Source of the DNA: Siphonodentalium dalli
Lineage: Eukaryota; Mollusca; Scaphopoda; Gadilida; Siphonodentaliidae
Assembly: GCA_032622095.1 (NCBI GenBank)
Contig: CP136061.1
Span: 171,437,107 to 171,501,106, forward strand
Direction: 5' to 3'
Length of the DNA: 64,000 nt
The notes beneath the pieces were generated by a model. That model did no database searches. It worked only from the letters and a program-made list of their open reading frames with translations, and was not told the origin of the DNA. The position numbers and the translations under genes were made by a program. Below, piece after piece: positions 11,236 to 24,913 of the stretch. How positions within the stretch are numbered: position 1 is the first letter of the stretch; each line of letters opens with the position of its first letter.

Positions 11236-11751
11236 AGGCACGGGTGGCATTCGATGCAGAAATATTCATATTTGTTCAGATCGCCAACAACAGAAGGAAA
11301 ATAAAAAACTATACAGTTCTGTTCATATGCCAAACATAATTAGGGCGTAAATAGTATGTTGTTGTCAAGACGTACAATGGTGTACGTATACAATAGCCTG
11401 ATCGTGTTACAAACGCCGTGCTTCTGTTTACATAACACAGCACAATTCTATTGGTTAATCACACACAAATGATATAAACGCAATTTATTATCTCCATATC
11501 AGAAAAACAGTAACAAATAACGCTCTTTATGTTTACCATATCGGGTCTAAACAAAAGCCAAGAAACGTGTCTTTTTTGCTTTTGTTTACATAACAAGGGA
11601 AAACATTGACAATCACATACTGTTTATGCCAGATTTCAGATTGGTATAAGAACAAAGTCTGTCTATATTTTACTATTCTTTATGTTTATAACGGTTTCTG
11701 GTGGAGGTGAATATTTTAACAAAATACCCTCCGCCAATGCCGCCCGTATCT
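11236..11751 (+). mobile_element. TTAA MITE-like module A in U3
   Basis: 516 bp between TTAA 11232-11235 and 11752-11755. Imperfect TIRs; non-coding. Confidence 0.83.
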
Positions 11752-12317
11752 TTAATGACTGACCACAGATTAAATTCCATAATAAAATTAAAGATTTCTT
11801 AGATCAAGACTTCAGTGTCTCCAGTAAGTGGAAGAAATAGCTGCAAGTGCACTAAGGTGTGTATCATGTGTATCAATTCAACAGATTGTTTTGAAACAGC
11901 AACACTCTATCCATATCTTCGTCTGCGTTTGGATCGAAATAGTATGAACACTCTCAAACGAAAAGAGCAACTAACTTTCATGGACAAGAATCTTAGTCTT
12001 TAAAAGATACTATCATTTACATAAAATCGTTTTGCGACTGACCTGTACAACAAGTCCGCATACTGGAACACGACGGAGCTTTCGGAAATGTATTTGCATT
12101 TTGTCATATATTTTATGCATGCGGCGATATAAAGCGATAAATAAACAGGAAACAGTGACTAATCCACGCATGCCGCTATATTGAAATGGTGGATATGTAC
12201 TTTACACCATTAGGGCGACATATATGTTTAGCCAAAATGCCAGGTAACTGTAATACTTTATTTCTTCATGAGTGGCACCCGCGATTTTTGTAATGATAAT
12301 GTCGGCTCGAGCTTTAA

Positions 12318-12810
12318 AGGCACGCGAGACCTTAATTGTCGAAAAATTCATATTTCTTCCAAACACCGTAAACAGAAAAACATTAAAACGCATAGAGTTT
12401 CGTTCATATAAGCCATGACCATCGCGTAAACAGCATGTTATCATAAAGACCTACTATATTTTACCTAAGCAAGAGCCTGATTGTGTTACAGAAGACAGCA
12501 CAATGCTACTGGCTAACCACACACAAATGGCATAAACGCTCTTTATAAGTTCCATATCAGGAATTCACCAACAAAGAACGCTCTTTATGTTTACCATCAT
12601 AATATAAACAAACACCAGAAAAGTAACTGTTTATGCTCTTGTTTACATAACAGTAGTCAAACATAAGACAATAACATACTGTTTATGCGATATTTCTTAT
12701 TTGTATACGTACAAAGTCTGTTTACATTTTGATGTTCTTTCTGTTTGTGGCGGTTTTTGACGGGTGGAAATATTTTCACAGGATACCAACCGCCAAGGCC
12801 AACCGTACCT
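12318..12810 (+). mobile_element. TTAA MITE-like module B in U3
   Basis: 493 bp between TTAA 12314-12317 and 12811-12814. Paired 11-mers present. Confidence 0.85.
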
Positions 12811-13726
12811 TTAAGGATTGGTTCAACCTAACGTTGGCAAGATATATACCACTATACCGTTCTAAACTGATACATTAAATATATACTAGAACTTGCATGT
12901 ACACTGAACCTCCATTAGGACGACATATATACTATAGTGCTTATATGTCTCCCTGATGTCAGATTAGCACATACAAACGCAGGCGATTCTACTGAACATG
13001 ATAGCTTGTCTCATTTTCACTTACTATTCGCGTATATATATATATATAGGTAGAACATATACCGGTGCTGTGCTGAGTTAAAACGTTGCATGCCACAATG
13101 AAGCGATGGACATTTAAGCAATCCGCATTAGGGCGACATATACGCATTTTATATGTGTCTCCCTAATATTAGGTTACTACATGCAGCAAAGAACGAATCC
13201 GATTTAACAATATTTCTCGAATGGGAGGATGATTCCTGTATTTGTATATAGCCTATACATATATCGTTAATATGGAGAGATGAAAATGTTCATAATTTAT
13301 TGAAACAATATACGTATTTGCTTTTGACATCAGTTAGGGCGACACATACACTATTGTATATATGTCCCCCTATTGCTATGGTATTCTAATGTCACGCTAA
13401 AGTCAACACAGTGTAAACTCAGTGACAGGAACGCGAACATGTGTCATATTAATTAATTTGATAAATATTAGCAGGATATTCATATTCGAAGTATCAAAAT
13501 GAAGGGCACACTGCTTTTATGCGGATCTTCATTGATTGTCATAAGTCCCATGTGACAATTCCTGGTAGTCTGTTTGTGAATGGTCACACCAACAGCATCA
13601 ACAGGAAGAACGACAATCGAGACGGATCGATGTTTTTATTTATTCGAGGTGTTCACAAGGCAGCCGACTACAATTGTAGATAGTCTTTACATTCGTGGCA
13701 TATACAAGGCACATAGCACTATTTAA

Positions 13727-14241
13727 AGGCACGGGTGGCGTTCGATGCAGAAATATTCATATTTGTTCAGATCGCCACCAACAGAAGGAAAATAACAAAC
13801 TATACAGTTCTGTTCATATGCCAATCATACTCAGGGCGTAAATAGTATGTTGTCGTCAAGACGTACAATGGTGTATGTATACAAGAGCCTGATCGTGTTA
13901 CAAACGCCGTGCTTCTGTTTACATAACACAGTACAATTTTATTGATTAATCACACACATATGATATAAACGCTCTTTATTATCTCCATATCAGAAAAACA
14001 GTAACAAATAACGCTCTTTATGTTTACCATATTGGGTCTAAACAAAAGCCAAGAAACGTGACTTTTTTCTTTTGTTTACACAACAAGGGAATAAATTGCC
14101 ATTCACATACTGTTTATGCCAGATTTCATATTGGTATAAGAACAAATTCTGTCTATATTTTACTATTCTTTCTGTTTATGGCGGTTTTTGATGGATGTGA
14201 ATATTTTAACAGCATACAATCCGCCAATGCCGCCCGTGTCT
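13727..14241 (+). mobile_element. TTAA MITE-like module A in U4
   Basis: 515 bp between TTAA 13723-13726 and 14242-14245. Type II sequence with both 11-mers intact. Confidence 0.82.
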
Positions 14242-14677
14242 TTAATGACTAACCACAGATTAAATTCCATAATAAAATTTATCCATACTCTATCCATACC
14301 TTCGTCTGCGTTTGGATCGAAATAGTATGAACACTCTCAAACGTAAAGAGCAACTAACTTTCATGGACAAGAATCTTAGTCTTTAAAAGGTCTCATCATT
14401 TACATAAAACCGTTTTGCGACTGACCTGTACACAAGTCCGCATACTGGAACACGACGGAGCTTTCGGAAATGTATTTGCGTTTTGTCATATATTTTATAC
14501 ATGCGGCGATATAATGCGATAAATAAACAGGAAACACTGACTAATCCACGCGTGCTATATCGAAGTGGTGGATATGTAATTTACACCATTAGGGCGACAT
14601 ATATGTTCAGCCAAAATGCCAGGTAACTGTAATACTTTATTTCTTCATGAGTGGCACCGGCGATTTTTGTAATGATA

Positions 14678-15117
14678 AACAGAAAAACATTAAAACGCAT
14701 AGAGTTTCATTCATATAAACCATGACCATCGCGTAAACAGCATGTTATCATAAAGACCTACTATATTTTACCTAAGCAAGAGCCTGATTGTGTTACAGAA
14801 GACAGCACAATGCTATTGGCTAACCACACACAAATGGCATAAACGCTCTTTATAAGTTCCATATCAGGAATTCACCAACAATGAACGCTCTTTATGTTTA
14901 CCATCATAATATAAACAAACACCAGAAAAGTAACGTTTTATGCTCTTGTTTACATAACAGTAGTCAAACATATGACAATAACATACTGTTTATGCGATAT
15001 TTCTTATTTGTATACGGACAAAGTCTGTCTACATTTTGATGTTCTTTCTGTTTGTGGCGGTTTTTGACGGGTGGAAATATTTTCACAGGATACCAACCGC
15101 CAAGGCCAACCGTACCT
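14678..15117 (+). mobile_element. Left-truncated module B in U4
   Basis: It starts at aaacagaaaaacatt, without its left TIR, and ends at TTAA 15118-15121. The break resembles that in U0 but lacks one aatgat repeat. Confidence 0.75.
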
Positions 15118-15353
15118 TTAAGGATTGGTTCAACCTAACGTTGGCAAGATATATACCACTATACCGTTCTAAACTGATACATTAAATATATACTAGAACT
15201 TGCATGTACACTGAACCTCCATTAGGACGACATATATACTATAGTGCTTATGTGTCTCCCTGATGTCAGATTAGCACATACAAACGCAGGCGATTCTACT
15301 GAACATGATAGCTTGTCTCATTTTCACTTACTATTCGCGTATATATATATATA

Positions 15354-16115
15354 CTAGAAGGTGACCCGACTTCGTCCGGGCTTTGACCTTGAATTGTCCA
15401 TTTTGAAGGTCAAGGTCAAGTGGGGTCACGATTTGACCAGTCCAAAAATGCCCGTCGAAATCCATCCGGTTTTACCCGATTTGACCTTGAATTGATCATT
15501 TTGAAGGTCAAGGTCTGGTCGGGGTCACGACTGGACCCGTCCAAAACAATCAGTGGACAAAAGTAACCCCACGTATCAAATTTCGTCGAAATCCCATCAA
15601 AATTGGCGATTTGACCTTGAAGTTACCCGATTTCAAGGTAAAGTCGCACGGGCAAATGAATATGCTTATGAGACTCGCCATAAGAAAGTACTCCCACATA
15701 CCAAGTTTCATCGAAATCCCGTGATATTCGGGAGTTTGACCTTGAAATGACCCGATTTCAATGTCAAGGTCACGTCGCACGGACAATTTAATATTTTCGC
15801 CCACTAATATAATTAGTCAGTGTTTCCTGTTTATTTATCGCATTATATCGCCGCATGTATAAAATATATGACAAAACGCAAATACATTTCCGAAAGCTCC
15901 GTCGTGTTCCAGTATGCGGACTTGTGTACAGGTCAGTCGCAAAACGGTTTTATGTAAATGATGAGACCTAATGTTCGCCCCCGGCCGAAAATACCCCCAT
16001 ATACCAAGTTTCATCGAAATCGGGTGGGCCGTTTTCGAGTTCATCGCGAACACACATACACACAGACACACAGACAGACACACAGACACACAGATCTTCC
16101 AAAATATATAATAGA
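15354..16115 (-). mobile_element. Non-autonomous Helitron-like element M2
   Basis: Same family, position and captured satellite insert as M1 (satellite piece at 15812-15969). Minus-strand ends are TCTATTATATATTTTGG and ..GGGTCACCTTCTAG, inserted between A and T in (TA)n. It keeps a stretch (gtaaagtcgcacggg) that M1 has lost. M1 and M2 most likely descend from one insertion copied when the satellite expanded. Confidence 0.86.
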
Positions 16116-16791
16116 TAGGTAGAACATATACCGGTGCTGTGCTGAGTTAAAACGTTGCATGCCACAATGAAGCGATGGACATTTAAGCAATCCGCATAAG
16201 GGCGACATATACGCATTTTATATGTGTCTCCCTAATATTAGGTTACTACATGCAGCAAAGAACGAATCCGATTTAACAATATTTCTCGAATGGGAGGATG
16301 ATTCTTGTATTTGTATATAGCCTATACATATATCGTTAATATGGAGAGCTGAAAATGTTCATAATTTATTTAAACAATATACGTATTTGCTTTTGACATT
16401 TCTTAGGGAGACACATACACTATTGTATATATGTCCCCCTATTGCTATGGTATTCTAATGTCACGCTAAAGTCAACACAGTGTAAACTCAGTGACAGGAA
16501 CGCGAACATGTGTCATATTAATTAATTTCATAAATTTTAGCAGGATATTCACAATGGAAGTATCAAAATGAAGGGCACACTGCTTTTATGCGGATCTCCA
16601 TTTATTGTCATAACTTCCATGTGACAATTCCTGGTAGTCTTTGAATGGTCACACCAACAGCATCAACACGAAGAACGACAATCTAGACAGATCGATGTTT
16701 TTTTTTATTCAAAGTGTTCACACGGCAGCCGACTACAATTGTAGATAGTCCTTACATTCGTAGTATATACAAGGCACAAAGCACCATTTAA

Positions 16792-17307
16792 AGGCACGGG
16801 TGGCATTCGATGCAAAAATATTCATATTTGTTCAGATCGCCAACAACAGAAGGAAAATAAAAAACTATACAGTTCTGTTCATATGCCAAACATAATTAGG
16901 GCGTAAATAGTATGTTGTTGTCAAGACGTACAATGGTGTACGTATACAATAGCCTGATCGTGTTACAAACGCCGTGCTTCTGTTTACATAACACAGCACA
17001 ATTCTATTGGTTAATCACACACAAATGTTATAAACGCAATTTATTATCTCCATATCAGAAAAACAGTAACAAATAACGCTCTTTATGTTTACCATATCGG
17101 GTCTAAACAAAAGCCAAGAAACGTGTCTTTTTTGCTTTTGTTTACATAACAAGGGAAAACATTGACAATCACATACTGTTTATGCCAGATTTCAGATTGG
17201 TATAAGAACAAAGTCTGTCTATATTTTACTATTCTTTATGTTTATAACGGTTTCTGGTGGAGGTGAATATTTTAACAAAATACCCTCCGCCAATGCCGCC
17301 CGTATCT
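16792..17307 (+). mobile_element. TTAA MITE-like module A in U5
   Basis: 516 bp between TTAA 16788-16791 and 17308-17311. Confidence 0.83.
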
Positions 17308-17870
17308 TTAATGACTGACCACAGATTAAATTCCATAATAAAATTAAAGATTTCTTAGATCAAGACTTCAGTGTCTCCAGTAAGTGGAAGAAATAGCTGC
17401 AAGTGCACTAAGGTGGGTATCATGTGTATCAAATCAACAGATTGTTTTGAAACGGCAACACTCTATCCATATCTTCGTCTGCGTTTGGATCGAAATAGTA
17501 TGAACACTCTCAAACGAAAAGAGCAACTAACTTTCATGGACAAGAATCTTAGTCTTTAAAAGATACTATCATTTACATAAAATCGTTTTGCGACTGACCT
17601 GTACAACAAGTCCGCATACTGGAACACGACGGAGCTTTCGGAAATGTATTTGCATTTTGTCATATATTTTATACATGCGGCGATATAAAGCGATAAATAA
17701 ACAGGAAACAGTGACTAATCCACGCATGCTTTATTGAAATGGTGGATATGTACTTTACACCATTAGGGCGACATATATGTTTAGCCAAAATGCCAGGTAA
17801 CTGTAATACTTTATTTCTTCATGAGTGGCACCCGCGATTTTTGTAATGATAATGTCGGCTCGAGCTTTAA

Positions 17871-18363
17871 ATGCACGCGAGACCTTAATTGTCGAAAAAT
17901 TCATATTTGTTCCAAACACCGTAAACAGAAAAACATTAAAACGCATAGAGTTTCGTTCATATAAACCATGACCATCGCGTAAACAGCATGTTATCATAAA
18001 GACCTACTATATTTTACCTAAGCAAGAGCCTGATTGTGTTACAGAAGACAGCACAATGCTACTGGCTAACCACACACAAATGGCATAAACGCTCTTTATA
18101 AGTTCCATATCAGGAATTCACCAACAAAGAACGCTCTTTATGTTTACCATCATAATATAAACAAACACCAGAAAAGTAACTTTTTATGCTCTTGTTTACA
18201 TAACAGTAGTCAAACATAAGACAATAACATACTGTTTATGCGATATTTCTTATTTGTATACGTACAAAGTCTGTTTACATTTTGATGTTCTTTCTGTTTG
18301 TGGCGGTTTTTGACGGGTGGAAATATTTTCACACGATACCAACCGCCAAGGCCAACCGTACCT
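17871..18363 (+). mobile_element. TTAA MITE-like module B in U5
   Basis: 493 bp between TTAA 17867-17870 and 18364-18367. The left TIR has one private change (ATGCACGCGAG). Confidence 0.84.
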
Positions 18364-18962
18364 TTAAGGATTGGTTCAACCTAACGTTGGCAAGATATAT
18401 ACCACTATACCGTTCTAAACTGATACATTAAATATATACTAGAACTTGCATGTACACTGAACCTCCATTAGGACGACATATATACTATAGTGCTTATATG
18501 TCTCCCTGATGTCAGATTAGCACATACAAAAGCAGGCGATTCTACTGAACATGATAGCTTGTCTCATTTTCACTTACTATTCGCGTATATATATTGTATA
18601 TATGTCCCCCTATTGCTATGGTATTCTAATGTCACGCTAAAGTCAACACAGTGTAAACTCAGTGACAGGAACGCGAACATGTGTCATATTAATTAATTTC
18701 ATAAATTTTAGCAGGATATTCACATTGGAAGTATCAAAATGAAGGGCACACTGCTTTTATGCGGATCTCCATTTATTGTCATAACTTCCATGTGACAATT
18801 CCTGGTAGTCTTTGAATGGTCACACCAACAGCATCAACACGAAGAACGACAATCTAGACAGATCGATGTTTTTTTTTATTCAAAGTGTTCACACGGCAGC
18901 CGACTACAATTGTAGATAGTCCTTACATTCGTGGTATATACAAGGCACAAAGCACCATTTAA

Positions 18963-19478
18963 AGGCACGGGTGGCATTCGATGCAGAAATATTCATATTT
19001 GTTCAGATCGCCAACAACAGAAGGAAAATAAAAAACTATACAGTTCTGTTCATATGCCAAACATAATTAGGGCGTAAATAGTATGTTGTTGTCAAGACGT
19101 ACAATGGTGTACGTATACAATAGCCTGATCGTGTTACAAACGCCGTGCTTCTGTTTACATAACACAGCACAATTCTATTGGTTAATCACACACAAATGAT
19201 ATAAACGCAATTTATTATCTCCATATCAGAAAAACAGTAACAAATAACGCTCTTTATGTTTACCATATCGGGTCTAAACAAAAGCCAAGAAACGTGTCTT
19301 TTTTGCTTTTGTTTACATAACAAGGGGAAAAATTGCCAATCACATACTGTTTATGCCAGATTTCAGATTGGTATAAGAACAAAGTCTGTCTATATTTTAC
19401 TATTCTTTATGTTTATAACGGTTTCTGGTGGAGGTGAATATTTTAACAAAAAACCCTCCGCCAATGCCGCCCGTATCT
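18963..19478 (+). mobile_element. TTAA MITE-like module A in U6
   Basis: 516 bp between TTAA 18959-18962 and 19479-19482. Confidence 0.83.
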
Positions 19479-20022
19479 TTAATGACTGACTACAGATTAA
19501 ATTCCATAATAAAATTAAAGATTTCTTAATTCAAGACTTTAGTGTCTCCAGTGAGTGGAAGAAATAGCTGCAAGTGCACTAAGGTGGGTGTCATGTGTAT
19601 CAATTCAACCGATTGTTTTGCAACACTCTATCCATACCTTCGTCTGCGTTTGGATCGAAATAATATGAACACTCTCAAACGAAAAGAGCAACTAACTTTC
19701 ATGGACAAGAATCTTAGTCTTTAAAAGGTCTCATCATTTACATAAAACCGTTTTGCGACGGACCTGTACACAAGTCCGCATACTGGAACACGACGTTGCT
19801 TTCGGAAATGCATTTGCGTTTTGTCATATATTTTATACATGCGGCGATATAATGCGATAAATAAACAGGAAACACTGACTAATCCACGCGTGCTATATCG
19901 AAGTGGTGGATATGTAATTTACACCATTAGGGCGACATATATGTTTAGCCAAAATGCCAGGTAACTGTAATACTTTATTTCTTCATGAGTGGCACCGGCG
20001 ATTTTTGTAATGATAATGTCAG

Positions 20023-20042
20023 CTCGAGCTTTAAGGATTGGT
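20023..20042 (+). other. Apparent empty TTAA site for module B (U6)
   Basis: One TTAA (20031-20034) joins the left flank gctcgagct directly to the right flank ggattggttc. Filled units show the same flanks with TTAA on both sides of the module. This is either a pre-insertion site or a precise loss. Equivalent empty sites are at 22016-22019, 24003-24006, 29377-29380 and 42337-42340. Confidence 0.88.
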
Positions 20043-20344
20043 TCAACCTAACGTTGGCAAGATATATACCACTATACCGTTCTAAACTGATACATTAAAT
20101 ATATACTAGAACTTGCATGTACACTGAACCTCCATTAGGACGACATATATAATATAGTACTTATATGTCTCCCTAATGTCAGATTAGCACATACAAACGC
20201 AGGCGATTCTACTGAACATGATAGCTTGTCTCATTTTCACTTACTATTCCCGTATATATATATATAGGTAGAACTTATACCGGTGCTGTGCTGAGTTAAA
20301 ACGTTGCATGCCACAATGAAGCGATGGACATTTAAGCAATCCGC

Positions 20345-20385
20345 ATTAGGGCGACATATACGCATTTTATATGTGTCTCCCTAAT
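20345..20385. repeat. Hairpin P1 (example copy)
   Basis: The left arm ATTAGGGCGACATATA and right arm TATATGTGTCTCCCTAAT form an imperfect inverted repeat around cgcatttta. The same palindrome begins each unit with an intact 5' region. Confidence 0.8.
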
Positions 20386-20551
20386 ATTAGGTTACTACAT
20401 GCAGCAAAGAACGAATCCGATTTAACAATATTTCTCGAATGGGAGGATGATTCTTGTATTTGTATATAGCCTATACATATATCGTTAATATGGAGAGCTG
20501 AAAATGTTCATAATTTATTTAAACAATATACGTATTTGCTTTTGACATTTC

Positions 20552-20590
20552 TTAGGGAGACACATACACTATTGTATATATGTTCCCCTA
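20552..20590. repeat. Hairpin P2 (example copy)
   Basis: TTAGGGAGACACATAC pairs with GTATATATGTTCCCCTA. It has the same arm consensus as P1, about 170 bp downstream of it. Confidence 0.78.
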
Positions 20591-20940
20591 TTGCTATGGT
20601 ATTCTAATGTCACGCTAAAGTCAACACAGTGTAAACTCAGTGACAGGAACGCGAACATGTGTCATATTAATTAATTTCATAAATTTTAGCAGGATATTCA
20701 CATTGGAAGTATCAAAATGAAGGGCACACTGCTTTTATGCGGATCTCCATTTATTGTCATAACTTCCATGTGACAATTCCTGGTAGTCTTTGAATGGTCA
20801 CACCAACAGCATCAACACGAAGAACGACAATCTAGACAGATCGATGGTTTTTTTTATTCAAAGTGTTCACACGGCAGCCGACTACAATTGTAGATAGTCC
20901 TTACATTCGTGGTATATACAAGGCACAAAGCACCATTTAA

Positions 20941-21456
20941 AGGCACGGGTGGCATTCGATGCAGAAATATTCATATTTGTTCAGATCGCCAACAACAGAA
21001 GGAAAATAAAAAACTATACAGTTCTGTTCATATGCCAAACATAATTAGGGCGTAAATAGTATGTTGTTGTCAAGACGTACAATGGTGTACGTATACAATA
21101 GCCTGATCGTGTTACAAACGCCGTGCTTCCGTTTACATAACACAGCACAATTCTATTGGTTAATCACACACAAATGATATAAACGCAATTTATTATCTCC
21201 ATATCAGAAAAACAGTAACAAATAACGCTCTTTATGTTTACCATATCGGGTCTAAACAAAAGCCAAGAAACGTGTCTTTTTTGCTTTTGTTTACATAACA
21301 AGGGAAAACATTGACAATCACATACTGTTTATGCCAGATTTCAGATTGGTATAAGAACAAAGTCTGTCTATATTTTACTATTCTTTATGTTTATAACGGT
21401 TTCTGATGGAGGTGAATATTTTAACAAAATACCCTCCGCCAATGCCGCCCGTATCT
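20941..21456 (+). mobile_element. TTAA MITE-like module A in U7
   Basis: 516 bp between TTAA 20937-20940 and 21457-21460. Confidence 0.83.
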
Positions 21457-22118
21457 TTAATGACTGACCACAGATTAAATTCCATAATAAAATTAAAGAT
21501 TTCTTAGATCAAGACTTCAGTGTCTCCAGTAAGTGGAAGAAATAGCTGCAAGTGCACTAAGGTGGGTATCATGTGTATCAATTCAACAGATTGTTTTGAA
21601 ACAGCAACACTCTATCCATATCTTCGTCTGCGTTTGGATCGAAATAGTATGAACACTCTCAAACGAAAAGAGCAACTAACTTTCATGGACAAGAATCTTA
21701 GTCTTTAAAAGATACTATCATTTACATAAAATCGTTTTGCGACTGACCTGTACAACAAGTCCGCATACTGGAACACGACGGAGCTTTCGGAAATGTATTT
21801 GCGTTTTGTCATATATTTTATACATGCGGCGATATAATGCGATAAATAAACAGGAAACACTGACTAATCCACGCGTGCTATATCGAAGTGGTGGATATGT
21901 AATTTACACCATTAGGGCGACATATATGTTTAGCCAAAATGCCAGGTAACTGTAATACTTTATTTCTTCATGAGTGGCACCGGCGATTTTTGTAATGATA
22001 ATGTCAGCTCGAGCTTTAAGGATTGGTTCAACCTAACGTTGGCAAGATATATACCACTATACCGTTCTAAACTGATACATTAAATATATACTAGAACTTG
22101 CATGTACACTGAACCTCC

Positions 22119-22162
22119 ATTAGGACGACATATATAATATAGTACTTATATGTCTCCCTAAT
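22119..22162. repeat. Hairpin P3 (example copy)
   Basis: ATTAGGACGACATATA pairs with TATATGTCTCCCTAAT. It lies near the unit's 3' end before (TA)n, and its flank resembles the P1 flank (gttactacatgcagc versus gattagcacatacaa), suggesting an old duplication. Confidence 0.78.
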
Positions 22163-22253
22163 GTCAGATTAGCACATACAAACGCAGGCGATTCTACTGA
22201 ACATGATAGCTTGTCTCATTTTCACTTACTATTCCCGTATATATATATATATA

Positions 22254-24238
22254 GGTAGAACTTATACCGGTGCTGTGCTGAGTTAAAACGTTGCATGCCA
22301 CAATGAAGCGATGGACATTTAAGCAATCCGCATTAGGGCGACATATACGCATTTTATATGTGTCTCCCTAATATTAGGTTACTACATGCAGCAAAGAACG
22401 AATCCGATTTAACAATATTTCTCGAATGGGAGGATGATTCTTGTATTTGTATATAGCCTATACATATATCGTTAATATGGAGAGCTGAAAATGTTCATAA
22501 TTTATTTAAACAATATACGTATTTGCTTTTGACATTTCTTAGGGAGACACATACACTATTGTATATATGTTCCCCTATTGCTATGGTATTCTAATGTCAC
22601 GCTAAAGTCAACACAGTGTAAACTCAGTGACAGGAACGCGAACATGTGTCATATTAATTAATTTCATAAATTTTAGCAGGATATTCACATTGGAAGTATC
22701 AAAATGAAGGGCACACTGCTTTTATGCGGATCTCCATTTATTGTCATAACTTCCATGTGACAATTCCTGGTAGTCTTTGAATGGTCACACCAACAGCATC
22801 AACACGAAGAACGACAATCTAGACAGATCGATGGTTTTTTTTATTCAAAGTGTTCACACGGCAGCCGACTACAATTGTAGATAGTCCTTACATTCGTGGT
22901 ATATACAAGGCACAAAGCACCATTTAAAGGCACGGGTGGCATTCGATGCAGAAATATTCATATTTGTTCAGATCGCCAACAACAGAAGGAAAATAAAAAA
23001 CTATACAGTTCTGTTCATATGCCAAACATAATTAGGGCGTAAATAGTATGTTGTTGTCAAGACGTACAATGGTGTACGTATACAATAGCCTGATCGTGTT
23101 ACGAACGCCGTGCTTCCGTTTACATAACACAGCACAATTCTATTGGTTAATCACACACAAATGATATAAACGCAATTTATTATCTCCATATCAGAAAAAC
23201 AGTAACAAATAACGCTCTTTATGTTTACCATATCGGGTCTAAACAAAAGCCAAGAAACGTGTCTTTTTTGCTTTTGTTTACATAACAAGGGAAAACATTG
23301 ACAATCACATACTGTTTATGCCAGATTTCAGATTGGTATAAGAACAAAGTCTGTCTATATTTTACTATTCTTTATGTTTATAACGGTTTCTGATGGAGGT
23401 GAATATTTTAACAAAATACCCTCCGCCAATGCCGCCCGTATCTTTAATGACTGACCACAGATTAAATTCCATAATAAAATTAAAGATTTCTTAGATCAAG
23501 ACTTCAGTGTCTCCAGTAAGTGGAAGAAATAGCTGCAAGTGCACTAAGGTGGGTATCATGTGTATCAATTCAACAGATTGTTTTGAAACAGCAACACTCT
23601 ATCCATATCTTCGTCTGCGTTTGGATCGAAATAGTATGAACACTCTCAAACGAAAAGAGCAACTAACTTTCATGGACAAGAATCTTAGTCTTTAAAAGAT
23701 ACTATCATTTACATAAAATCGTTTTGCGACTGACCTGTACAACAAGTCCGCATACTGGAACACGACGGAGCTTTCGGAAATGTATTTGCGTTTTGTCATA
23801 TATTTTATACATGCGGCGATATAATGCGATAAATAAACAAGAAACACTGACTAATCCACGCGTGCTATATCGAAGTGGTGGATATGTAATTTACACCATT
23901 AGGGCGACATATATGTTTAGCCAAAATGCCAGGTAACTGTAATACTTTATTTCTTCATGAGTGGCACCGGCGATTTTTGTAATGATAATGTCAGCTCGAG
24001 CTTTAAGGATTGGTTCAACCTAACGTTGGCAAGATATATACCACTATACCGTTCTAAACTGATACATTAAATATATACTAGAACTTGCATGTACACTGAA
24101 CCTCCATTAGGACGACATATATAATATAGTACTTATATGTCTCCCTAATGTCAGATTAGCACATACAAACGCAAGCGATTCTACTGAACATGATAGCTTG
24201 TCTCATTTTCACTTACTATTCCCGTATATATATATATA
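22254..24238 (+). repeat. Satellite unit U8 (short, no module B)
   Basis: 1,985 bp, near-identical to U7, with an empty B site at 24003-24006. Confidence 0.95.
22928..23443 (+). mobile_element. TTAA MITE-like module A in U8
   Basis: 516 bp between TTAA 22924-22927 and 23444-23447. Confidence 0.83.
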
Positions 24239-24913
24239 GTTAGAACTTATACCGGTGCTGTGCTGAGTTAAAACGTTGCATGCCACAATGAAGCGATGGA
24301 CATTTAAGCAATCCGCATTAGGGCGACATATACGCATTTTATATGTGTCTCCCTAATATTAGGTTACTACATGCAGCAAAGAACGAATCCGATTTAACAA
24401 TATTTCTCGAATGGGAGGATGATTCTTGTATTTGTATATAGCCTATACATATATCGTTAATATGGAGAGCTGAAAATGTTCATATTTTATTTAAACAATA
24501 TACGTATTTGCTTTTGACATTTCTTAGGGAGACACATACACTATTGTATATATGTCCCCCCTATTGCTATGGTATTCTAATGTCACGCTAAAGTCAACAC
24601 AGTGTAAACTCAGTGACAGGAACGCGAACATGTGTCATATTAATTAATTTCATAAATTTTAGCAGGATATTCACATTGGAAGTATCAAAATGAAGGGCAC
24701 ACTGCTTTTATGCGGATCTCCATTTATTGTCATAACTTCCATGTGACAATTCCTGGTAGTCTTTGAATGGTCACACCAACAGCATCAACACGAAGAACGA
24801 CAATCTAGACAGATCGATGGTTTTTTTTATTCAAAGTGTTCACACGGCAGCCGACTACAATTGTAGATAGTCCTTACATTCGTGGTATATACAAGGCACA
24901 AAGCACCATTTAA

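Larger units (their letters stand above)
10561..13048 (+). repeat. 2.5-kb satellite unit U3 (full, type I)
   Basis: A complete unit of 2,488 bp with both modules. It has small private changes, for example a 3-bp insertion near gcatgccgctatattg before module B. The 5' (TA)n tract differs in length from neighbouring units. Confidence 0.95.
13049..15353 (+). repeat. Satellite unit U4 (type II, shortened)
   Basis: The type II unit corresponding to U0, with the same shortened strip after module A and the same left deletion of module B. It ends in (TA)n, where Helitron M2 is inserted. Confidence 0.94.
16116..18592 (+). repeat. 2.5-kb satellite unit U5 (full, type I)
   Basis: A complete unit with modules A and B. 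Its end is abnormal: the terminal TA tract runs straight into ttgtatatatgtcccc, the middle of hairpin P2 of the next unit, so the next unit lacks its first ~470 bp. Confidence 0.93.
18593..20266 (+). repeat. Satellite unit U6 (start deleted, no module B)
   Basis: It begins inside hairpin P2 and has no module B. At 20031-20034 a single TTAA sits in gctcgagctTTAAggattgg, exactly where the other units carry the module. About 1.67 kb. Confidence 0.92.
20267..22253 (+). repeat. Satellite unit U7 (short, no module B)
   Basis: A unit of 1,987 bp with P1, P2, module A, an empty B site and P3. It is nearly identical to U8, and more similar to U8 than to the full units, indicating recent local duplication. 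Confidence 0.95.

Noticed and set aside
20345-20385. TTAGGG in hairpin P1 as telomeric DNA
   Set aside because: It is a single hexamer per arm, never in tandem, so it is not telomere repeat.
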